The position numbers and the translations under genes are program-made. Shown in pieces: positions 56,030-64,000 of a DNA stretch of 64,000 nt. This DNA comes from Haematobia irritans (Eukaryota; Arthropoda; Insecta; Diptera; Muscidae), in the NCBI RefSeq assembly GCF_050003625.1, contig NC_134398.1, positions 112,816,145 through 112,880,144 of the forward strand, written 5' to 3'. The first letter of the stretch is position 1, and each line of letters opens with the position of its first letter. The notes below the pieces were generated by a model, which saw only the letters and a program-made list of their open reading frames with translations, searched no databases and was not told the origin of the DNA.

Positions 56030-56782
56030 GATAACGAATCTAAATACTTCCATTTACAGTTTTGTTTACAGCCATTGCTGCTGTATCATCGGCGAAAGTA
56101 CCTATCAAGGCTGTTTGAGATACCGGGAGGTTTGCGGTAAACAACAAATATAATAAAGGCTCAAGTACGCTTCCTTGAGATACATCTGCACGTATGTTTT
56201 TTAATCGGCTCATTTCTCCATTTTCTTGGACGAAGAAATTTCGTCCTGATATATATGACTTAATGAACAAATAAAGTTTATTGGTAATGTCAAACTTTGT
56301 TAAAGGCTTGGGATAAATCCAAAACATGCTGCAGTACAGTACTGCTTTGACTCAAATGCTGTGTTTATTGTTTCAACAAGAAGATGTATTTGTTCTATTG
56401 TGCCATGACGTTTTCTAAATTCAAACTGATGATGTGGAATATTTCATTTTGGTCAATGAACGGCATTAATCGTTGCCGAAATAATCGTTCAAGAGCTTTT
56501 GAAAGTACAGGCAAGAGACTAATTGGTCTGTAAGATTTTGCTTGGTCCTCTGGCTTTCCAGGTTAAACAATCATTGAAATCTGTCCTATTTTTCATTGAG
56601 GTGGTACAAAGCAATGTACCAAACACGCATTGAATATAAATGTAATGAGGTCAATTCCTTCTTTAAGTAATTCTTTTAGAGTCTTCGGAGTAATAAGGTC
56701 ATATCCCGGTGACTTCTTTAAGTTTAAGTCATTAATAACCTTTTTTAATTCAGATTTTGTGAATTTCTTAATTGGTAGGTTA
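56030..56782 (-). pseudogene. Jockey-type RT fragment (palm side)
   Basis: Minus strand: KKFTKSELKKVINDLNLKKS then PGYDLITPKTLKELL (56826-56593), and after frame changes SQGSVLEPLLYLLFTANLP and FADDTAAM (56327-56040). These are RT fingers and the catalytic FADD box of a Jockey-clade LINE. The N-terminal continuation lies beyond the transposon at 57640-57835. The ~300 codons between the blocks are partly lost. Confidence 0.75.
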
Positions 56783-57635
56783 AAGGGTGATACGGTCAAA
56801 ATTTGGTCAAGGGAAAACGCGTGCAAATCGGTGAAATCGTTTATTTAAAAAATTAAATTAAAATATTCAGTTAGGCTTTCGCTTTTTCAAATCCGAATTG
56901 CCGGGCCTCACGCTTGACACCTGCCATCAAATTTTGTACAGCCACCTTGTCCACCTTCTTCGCCGCAGAAAGCCAGTTTGCCTTGAACTGCTGCTCGTCC
57001 TTAGCAGTTTTTTGGTCTTCTTTAGGTTCCGCTTGACAATAGCCCAGTATTTCTCAATTGGGCGGAGCTCTGGCGTGTTGGGAGGGTTCTTGTCCTTGGG
57101 AACCACCTGCACGTTGTTGGCGGCGTACCACTCCATTGCCTTTTTACCGTAATGGCAAGATGCCAAATCCGGCCAAAACAGTGCGGAACAACCGTGTTTC
57201 TTCAGGAAAGGCAGCAGACGTTTATTAAAACACTCTTTCACGTAAATTTCTTGGTTGACAGTCCCGAAAGCTATGAAAATGCTGCTTTTCAAGCCACAGG
57301 TACAGATGGCTTGCCAAACCAGATATTTATTTGCGGCATCTCGGAGAGGGTTTCGCTTGAAACTACCGGCAACTCTCTTTGTCGTCTCAGCGGCTTCCGG
57401 TTCCGCCCGATCCAGACTTCCTGGCTGTCGACAAACGTTCCCCAAACACTTTAATTACATTTGTAACGGTTGATTTGGCAACTTTTAGCGATTTTGCCAG
57501 CTTTGCGTGCGGGTAGCTCGGATTTTCGCGATGCGCGATCAAAATTTTGACACGCTGCCCTTCTTGCTTGGTCGGCATTTTGACAACTGAAGAGTGAATT
57601 CCAAAATCAAAATTGGAGCAACATTCTACACACCT
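56783..57635 (-). mobile_element. Tc1/mariner DD37E transposon, copy 2, inserted in Jockey fragment
   Basis: Begins after TA (56781-56782) with the terminus AAGGGTGATACGGTCAAAAT and runs on the minus strand to the 5' UTR near 57635. The matching TIR is not visible at the far end, so that end is truncated or replaced. Jockey RT sequence on both sides shows it split that element. Confidence 0.8.
56927..57578 (-). pseudogene. DD37E transposase, internally deleted
   Basis: Start MPTKQEGQRVKILIAHRENP at 57578, with the HTH segment KLAKSLKVAKSTVTNVIKVF. A frame change follows near 57400. Then DAANK joins directly to YLVWQAICTCG near 57330, deleting the region with the first catalytic Asp present in copy 1. 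WPDLASCHYGK and RPIEKYW remain, 37 residues between Asp and Glu. Catalytically dead. About 345 residues would be normal for the family. Confidence 0.85.
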
Positions 57636-57639
57636 TCAA

Positions 57640-57835
57640 AATGAGGGAATTTTGGTGAGAACACACTATGTAAATAGTTTGCAAACTCTTTTGCTTGTTC
57701 GAGGTCCATGAGTTGTTGGCCTTTCTGATTGGGTGGTTTGTTTGTGGACTTTGGCTTAAGACCTTCGACATTTTCCACGGAGAGTAATCAGTTGAAGCAT
57801 CTGGACCAAGGTTTCGTATTTCTCTTTCAATTTTT
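57640..57835 (-). pseudogene. Jockey-type fragment, EN-RT linker side
   Basis: Minus strand reads LMDLEQAKEFANYLHSVFSP, the linker motif that precedes the RT in Jockey elements, continuing into the RT fragment at 56030-56782 once the DD37E copy is removed. One stop and one shift are visible. Confidence 0.6.
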
Positions 57836-57964
57836 GTTTTTTAATTTGATTAGAAAGTTAATTATATTAGTAATTTTTTAATTGATTGCGTTTTAAAATT
57901 CAATCAACTTTTTAATGTATATGTACACGTGTATATGCTTATGTGTACAATTTTTTTATTAAAC

Positions 57965-58035
57965 ATTTGAGCCACTTTTTCACCGGATCACACTTCATAC
58001 TTGGCGCCTCTAAGCCACTAAGCCAGGGCAAACCC
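57965..58035 (-). repeat. Weak tRNA-like block
   Basis: Minus strand GCTTAGTGGCTTAGAGGCG is a good box A (TGGCTTAGTGG); a degraded box B (GTGTGATCC) follows. No second copy in the window. 57840-57950 before it contains AATTGATT-type words like the MITE at 19634. Confidence 0.3.
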
Positions 58036-58039
58036 TTTC

Positions 58040-59088
58040 CAAAAATAGAATAAAATTTTAATTTTATCAAAATCGCCCTTTATGCATAAAAATTCGGTTC
58101 GCTAAGGTGATGCTGCTTGCCATCAGTTATGTTCATGCAATAGCTTCTGAGTCTTGCAATTTCAACATAATCCTCTAATTATTAAGTAACAAAGCCGATC
58201 AAGCAGACAGGTACAGATGCGCAAGATCATCCTTCACAAACACACACGCATATATTCATACAGATGTCGTTGAATGGCACTTGCCACGAATTCGTTCTGG
58301 TCGATAATGATGGCTGAGCAATAAATGAGAAACTCAAACTCTTTCCATTGTATAGTGATACTTTGCTGCATGGACAAAAATCCTTCCCTCAATGTTAGTT
58401 ATACGAAAAAAAAAACAGAGGGATTGCTTAGGACGGTTCTTTCATTTATAATTTATTAATTAAAGGTCGGCTTTTGTTTGTTGTTGAATTTAATTGCCTT
58501 TCGGCATTTGTTATTATTAACCACATGGCAGCACGATCAATCCATGCCTACTTTCCGCATTCCACCTTCGTTTCTTTTAGAAACTCAACTGTGTATTAAA
58601 GTCTGTGCAAACGATCTGGTTAAATGTCCGTCCGTCCGCCCATCCATAAGATAATCAATTGTAAACTTGTGTGACAATGTATTAGAGTTTCCTGTGCTCA
58701 TCTATTCATTTTTAATTCACTAGCATGCCCTTTTGCTGAACACAGAAGGAGAGGAACACCCATGTGCCTTTCAAATTAAACGTTTTGATTATAACGAATT
58801 AGGATTTTATTTTTTTTGTTGGTATATTTCTGCTGATGTCGTAGCCTGTTGATGGGTATTAGGATCCGATAATTCTATTTTTATTAGTCGTTGTTAATTG
58901 CTTTGAAATTTATGGCCTGCTATCTGTTGGCCATGTTCAAGCAAGTGGTTTATTGGTAGATACTGTCAAATTGAAATTAGGAATGACCCTTCTCTCTTCG
59001 TGTCTGATGGAGTATTTTAGCAGTTGATAACTACTGAAATCATAAAAATGGCTATTTCTGCCGATCGCCACTCTGTGGATATAGTGCG
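58040..59088. other. Gene-free stretch, least repetitive part of the window
   Basis: No repeat copy shared with the rest of the window and no recognisable coding sequence. Possibly unique intergenic or intronic host DNA. Confidence 0.45.
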
Positions 59089-59091
59089 ATT

Positions 59092-59432
59092 CACCGTGGT
59101 GCAATGGTTAGCATGCCCGCCTTGCATACACAAGGTCGTGGGTTCGATTTCTGCTTCGACCGAATACCAAAAAGTTTTTCAGCGGTGGATTATCCCACCT
59201 CAGTAATGCTGGTGATATTCCTGAGTGTTTTAATGCTTCTCTAAGTGGTTTCGCTTTAATGTGGAACGCCGTTCGGACTCGGCTATAAAATGGAGGTCCC
59301 TTGTATTGAACTTAACATGGAATCGAGCAGCACTCAGTGATAAGAGAGAAGTTCACCACTGTGGTAGCACAATGGACTGAATAATCTAAGTGAACCTGAT
59401 ACATCGGGCTGCCACTTAACCTAACCTAACCG
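59092..59432 (+). mobile_element. tRNA-headed SINE S1, plus-strand copy
   Basis: Head CACCGTGGTGCAATGGTTAG then GTGGGTTCGATTTC (boxes A and B), body, LINE-like 3' end (AGCACAATGGACTGAATAAT) and TTAACCTAACCTAACC tail. Target duplication not clear. Closely matches 19049-19396 in inverse. Confidence 0.85.
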
Positions 59433-59450
59433 CTAGTTTAATTATATATC

Positions 59451-60579
59451 CACCCAGAAAAAAGTGACCCCTTCTTTGAACGATGTGATTTTCGTAGAAA
59501 TTAGGTAGAATGCATTCTATATATTAGTTAACATTTTCCTATATTTATGTACCACTATACTACAGAATGAAAAAATTTAACTGAATTGAATTCATATATG
59601 GAATGATTTTATTGAACTTTTTTCATTCATTTGGACAAATCTTACATATTTGTGGTAAACCTTTTACTTAAAATTTAGAACTGCTTACCTTCGTTTTTAA
59701 ATACAATTTTATGTATTTATATAAGCATTTTTTTTCTTCAATAAAAGACATATTTTATTAATATATTAAATATATTTATTTAGAATCAACAGCATCGACT
59801 GGCCTTGAATAATTAAAACACATTTTCTTTCTTCTTCTAGTACCTCTCACTTTGAATAAGTTGCTGCCTAGCAATTTTGTCCACATTTTACAATTTCAAT
59901 ACCTACAAATATAAACAAAAAAATCCTAAACCAATTTTTTCACGAAAGGTTAGCGTCACTGAATATTACCTGTTAATTGAAGATTCCAAAATGAAGTCAA
60001 ATGAAGGGGTTGTTATTCCGCTGGTGTTTTTTTTATAGACCAATTTTCAAAAAAACGAACATTTTTCTCGCTAATTTTAAATAACAAATATTTTATATAT
60101 TTTATTTATTTTTTTTATTTTTTTTTTACTATTTTACTATTTTTTAACAATCTCTCCGTATACCATAACAAGGCGATTCCAACTAAAAAAACAACCCACG
60201 CGCAAACACATCGATGACAGGTATCGATTACAGGTAGATAAAAGAAATGTAGGAAATTTTGCTATATTCTAACAAGTGTGTTTCCTTAAGTTTTGAAAGG
60301 ATTGAATACTTCTTAGTACGAATGAACTAAATTTTTTTCATTGCCAAGTGTTATTCGTATGTATGATAAGCTTTCTATAATAATAGATGTCAGAATTATC
60401 ATTTTATAAGAATCTAGTTAATGAACTATTCCTAACTGCTTTCAGTTTAGGATTTTATTTTACTGAAACAAGTAAATTTTATTATTTCACACAAAAATAA
60501 AACAGAATGGAAATAAATTGGCTAAACTAAATTGATGAACATTTTTTCATTTAGTTTCGAAGACACTTTTTTCTGGGTG
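59451..60579 (-). mobile_element. Element M, copy 2
   Basis: Termini CACCCAGAAAAAAGTGACC and ACACTTTTTTCTGGGTG. About 1.13 kb. On the minus strand the donor CAGGTAATA (near 59970), the acceptor ending TTTGTAG (near 59905), and the donor GAAGGTAAGCAG (near 59690) are kept, together with the ATCGAT pair near 60215-60235. No ORF. Confidence 0.6.
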
Positions 60580-60731
60580 TCCTTTATCGTTGTTTTGTTT
60601 TTATTCAGTTTGTTTCAAATGCATTGATCAGCTATGATGCGCGCATTCGAGACTGTTGTTGTACGAAGTACATTATTGTACTCTAGTACATGTAATGATA
60701 TTATGGCCCATATATAAATAAAGCATTTGTA

Positions 60732-61246
60732 CACTCAAAAAAAAGTGAACTCTCTATTTCACTAAAGCCAATTTAACTTTATATTAGTTCATAGAATTAT
60801 TATGTTTAGAGAAAGTTTCATTTACTTTAATAATTTTTTGCGTATGTTAGTTAAATGAACTAAAAATCGGGGGAAAATTATACAAAAATTAAGCATAAAG
60901 ATTTCCCTAATTCGTATTTCTCACAAAATAGTTCATTATTTCTTTAAATTTGTAAATTTTATTAAAAATACATCCATCATGAACTTCATATGTCACTAAA
61001 GCCATTCTTGCAATTTTGAACTCCAATTTTTTCCTTCAAACTACAAAATTTTCTTATCAAGTGAAAAAAATTATTTATGTATAATAAATTTTCTTGAATT
61101 TGTCGAAAAATATTTACTTATTTTTGTCATATCGGCGTGATGCCAGCGTTTGTAATACTGTTTAGTTAAAAATTTCTAAAAATATTAAAAATTTTCTAAA
61201 ATTAACCAAAAGTTTTCTTCCTGGTGGGTTCACTGTTTTTTCAGTG
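60732..61246 (-). mobile_element. TA-flanked MITE, second copy
   Basis: Inverted relative of 52609-53114, 515 bp, TA on both sides (60730-60731, 61247-61248). 61250-61488 next to it shows nothing recognised. Confidence 0.85.
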
Positions 61247-61488
61247 TAATGAAAAAAAAAATGGTCTTCCAAATTATTAACGATCGCCTCAGAATCAAGA
61301 CATAAGAAGTGAGCGACGATGTCGGTCAGAATATATTAATCGGCTTTTAAAATAGACGGAGTGACTGGGCGCATTTCTTATCGGTTCGTTCGAGCTTTGC
61401 TTCAAAAAAGTTCTTTTTGTTTCAGAAGAAATGTTTCGTCACAAACTAAACAAGTAGATTTTTAGCTATCTTAAAACTTGAAAACATA

Positions 61489-61701
61489 CAGTATGTCAAG
61501 AAAGTGTTTTGACAATAGGATAAAACTTATGTTTTGTTCCAAAATTAAATATAATTTAATTTTAAAAAATATTTTATTATGTATTTTGCAAAGTATACAT
61601 ATTTTATTTTTCTCAAAACGAATTATCAACTCGATTTTTACTTCAATTATTTCTGGAATTTTAAATATTTGGCAATGTCAAAAGACTTTCTTGACATACT
61701 G
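61489..61701. mobile_element. 213-bp MITE with 26-bp near-perfect TIRs
   Basis: Termini CAGTATGTCAAGAAAGTGTT and, inverted, CAGTATGTCAAGAAAGTCTT, one mismatch in about 26 bp, flanked by TA (61487-61488, 61702-61703). Pogo/mariner-type by end and target. The small ORFs spanning it are not coding. Confidence 0.85.
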
Positions 61702-61739
61702 TATATATATTTTTTAAACATAATATTAAGTAATTCGGA

Positions 61740-61995
61740 TAAAAATTTTGGTTTCAATGTGGTCACGAAGACATATTGGTCTATAAGGGGGCTATATGCA
61801 AACCGTAGTTTTCCAATTCCAAGCAAATCGGATAAAAATTCTGCCTTTCATTCCCTCTAGTCTTCAAATCGGGAAATCGTTCTATATTGGGACAATATAA
61901 ACCATGGCCCGATGTGTGCTAAATTTGGCAATTTCAAACAAATTGGAAAAAAATTGCGAATTCTATGCCCTCAAGAAGTTATGGGAAGAACGGTC
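61740..61995. repeat. DINE-like interior fragment
   Basis: 'GGGGGCTATATGCAAACC', 'CCAAGCAAATCGGATAAAAA' and 'TAAATTTGGCAATTTCAAAC' have the character of DINE interior units (compare 37150-37500), but no end is present. Confidence 0.35.
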
Positions 61996-62150
61996 TATAC
62001 ACGGAGGAAAAAGTGTGTTTTTTGTATGTTTGGATACAAAAATAAGATGTTTGGGACAAAAAATTTTTACACAATGTGTGTAAGTACAAGAATATTGTGT
62101 TTGAAAACTGGTATATTATGTTTGTAATCGATATGTTAATATGTTACAAC
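61996..62150 (-). repeat. Element N, partial inverted copy
   Basis: Starts TACACGGAGGAAAAAGTGTG and contains ATATTATGTTTG-type words; cut off where element L copy 3 begins. Confidence 0.45.
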
Positions 62151-62152
62151 AC

Positions 62153-63836
62153 CGAAAAAACAGTGAACCCTTTGCCATTGCAAAATGAACTAAACTGTAG
62201 TAATATTGACCATGATTTAGCCCTTAAGATTTTTTTCAACTTGTCTAGTTTATAATTCTCTTAAATTTTAGTTAATCTATAACATTGTATTTTAGTTCAT
62301 TTTTACAACACCATAAGATTTATATACCCCTACCAAGTTAAAAAGTCAGAATTATTTTGGTTTACTTGCTTACTTGCTTAGGAAACCCGATAATAAAAAT
62401 TGGTTAACGGTCTCTTTAAAATGTCGACGACTAAACTATTTTTAAATCAATTATTCCACAGTACAGAGAAATGAAATAATTAAAGGAACAACAAACCGAT
62501 TTACTATTATGAAAATTTTCATACATTAAAATTCAACTTTCTTTAAGTAAAAGTACTTTATTATAAAAACTTATGATGAAAGTTCTTAATACAATGTTTT
62601 TGTGAATAAAAATTATGACCACGTGGAACGTGACTTTTCCTTAGTTTTTTATTCATCATAAGTATATTCACATATCTTGCTGAAAAAAAATGGAAGGAAT
62701 AATGAAAATTGTTAAAAATTAACATGTAATAAAATATAATTTTTTATCTCTTTAAATTAGCTTGTAACTTACCATCTTTGGGGGCATTTTATTAAATGGT
62801 GTAAGGAATTCAACTTTTCTTAGATAAACGTACCTCATAAAGTTTGTACCTGAAACAATTAGAGAAATAATGAATTAAGTAATAAATTAACTCATAAAAC
62901 TGTGTTGTTATCGATGTGAAGGACATAATGCAATAAATATTCTTGTCAAAAGAAAGCCAATGTTTTAATATAAAACTTACCAATTCTCTATTAAATTGTA
63001 CGCTGAGGTTGAAAAGTTATCGAAATTCATTTGGGGTTACTCTGAAATTAAATATTTATTTTTTACATTAAATAAAAAACATTAAATTGGTTTCCAAAAA
63101 ATCTAATTAAAGAAATAATATGCATAAAAAAACTAAATATTCTGGTTAAAAGAATGTTAAAGAAAGCTTACCAATTCATAAAAATGTTTCCAAATTGTTA
63201 TTCTGAAATTAAGTATTTGTTTTTACATTAAAAATATTAAATTGGTTTCCAAAAATATTTGATTAATGTAATACTAAAATAATGTATTAAAAACCTGTAA
63301 TTTTGATAATAAAAAGGTCATAAAAATGTAAATATTCTAGTGAAAAGAAAGCCAATTTTTAAAAGAAAACTTACCACTTCTCTATTCAATTATAGGCTGA
63401 GGAGAAATATAAAAATATGCCCGAATCCATCTTGGGGTTGCTCTGAAATTAAATATTTTTTTTTTACAACAAAGAAAAACATATTAAACTGGTTTCAAAA
63501 AATAATAATAATTTGCAAATAATGATATAAATAAAAACTATCCTTTTTAAAAGAAAACCACATTTTAAAAAGAATACTTACCAATTTATGATTAAACTAT
63601 ATGCTGAGGTGTAGCAAAAATTTTCTAAAAATATTTGATTAAAGTAATACTAAAATAAGGTATTAAAAATCTGTAATTTTGACAATAAAAAGGTAATAAA
63701 AACGTAAATATTCTAGTGAAAAGAAAGCCAATTTTAAAAGAAAACTTAACACTTTTCTATTATACGCTGAGGAGAAATATAAAAATTTGCCCGAATCCAT
63801 CTGGGGTTGCTCTTAAATTAAATATTTTTTTAAGAA
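62153..63836 (-). mobile_element. Element L, copy 3 (inverted), truncated by LINE E
   Basis: Right-hand L terminus CACCGAAAAAACAGTGAACC at 62153, then the L sequence in inverse with the module array, up to the LINE 5' end at 63837. Confidence 0.75.
62679..63800 (-). other. Array of splice-bounded exon-like modules, copy 3
   Basis: On the minus strand: 63375-63442 (68 nt), 63172-63202 (31), 62981-63041 (61), 62773-62849 (77) and a last one downstream of 62679, all with AG acceptor and GTAAG donor. The 65-nt module keeps its donor (63581) but its 5' part is deleted. A further copy of the 66-68 nt module at about 63755-63820 has a broken donor (GTTAAG). So the array length varies between element copies while module limits stay fixed. 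Confidence 0.65.
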
Positions 63837-64000
63837 CAACCGTCGAACTGAACGGACGTGTTTTCTAATAGCGGAGTATTTCATCGTAATAAGTACTTAT
63901 TACGAATTTCACGTGTGGTGGAAATAATAAACCACCATGCAGCGAAATTCAAAGTCATCCACTGGGTTGCTAACTTCAGGGCCCAGTGGACGGGTAACGA
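63837..64000 (+). mobile_element. LINE copy E, 5' end, runs off window
   Basis: Complete 5' end CAACCGTCGAACTGAACGG and 5' UTR nearly identical to copy D. Confidence 0.9.
63937..64000 (+). CDS. LINE copy E ORF1, N-terminal part only
   Basis: ATG at 63937 in ACCACCATG context; reads MQRNSKSSTGLLTSGPSGRV, identical to copy D over the part present. The rest lies outside the window, so intactness is unknown. Confidence 0.8.
   Translation, partial: MQRNSKSSTGLLTSGPSGRVT

Noticed and set aside
59095..59165. A tRNA gene at the head of SINE S1, and at the S2/S3 blocks
   Set aside because: Acceptor stems do not close, and each block is fused to a longer dispersed repeat; tRNA-derived repeats explain them.

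Overview
Organism. The window reads as AT-rich, non-coding nuclear DNA of a higher fly (Brachycera; a muscid-like calyptrate is my best guess, from TE families rather than any host gene). Three elements have the ends, the (GTCY)n block and the T|T insertion habit of Drosophila INE-1/DINE-1/mini-me (Helentron-associated) repeats. They sit beside non-LTR retrotransposons with an ORF1 plus EN-RT-RNase H, a DD37E Tc1/mariner element, Penelope traces, tRNA-derived SINEs and many TA-flanked MITEs. I find no host protein-coding gene, rRNA or canonical tRNA. Every long ORF that can be explained belongs to a transposon or is an artefact of a tandem repeat.

Layout. 0-8.2 kb: short TIR repeats, a decayed DD37E transposase, a very good hammerhead ribozyme on the minus strand (3934-4000) and a tRNA-derived SINE. 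8.28-12.67 kb: LINE copy A with a 12-13 bp target-site duplication. 12.7-15.9 kb: a DINE-like element and a CCCAGC-ended element. 16.1-19.4 kb: an (AT)n expansion, a 100-N gap and an apparently false duplication of about 1.5 kb across the gap, ending in a SINE. 19.5-25.7 kb: nested DNA elements, including a foldback element whose left arm carries a hAT element (8-bp TSD) and whose right arm carries a Harbinger-like MITE (TAA TSD). 25.7-33.95 kb: LINE copy B, interrupted by a piggyBac-like MITE, a 2.54 kb DINE-like element and a Penelope fragment. 34-38.4 kb: LINE debris, a MITE and a third DINE-like element.

38.6-64 kb: three copies (two direct, one inverted) of a roughly 3 kb TIR element, called L here. 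It carries a tandem array of small modules bounded by 3' and 5' splice sites, and exon lengths of 31, 61 and 77 nt are identical in all three copies. Between them lie LINE copy D (ORF1 intact, ORF2 broken) joined head-to-tail to a truncated copy, Jockey-type RT fragments, a second DD37E copy, a second multi-exon-like element (M, two copies), a plus-strand SINE and several MITEs. The window ends inside the 5' end of another LINE copy.

How the parts relate. The LINE and the tRNA-headed SINE share the same ~70 nt 3' end and CCTAA-type tail, so the LINE is the likely mobiliser of the SINE. Paralogous copies inside the window give empty sites for several insertions, so nesting order and TSDs can be read directly. 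Family names L, M, N, P, X, R, S1-S3 are labels for this window only.
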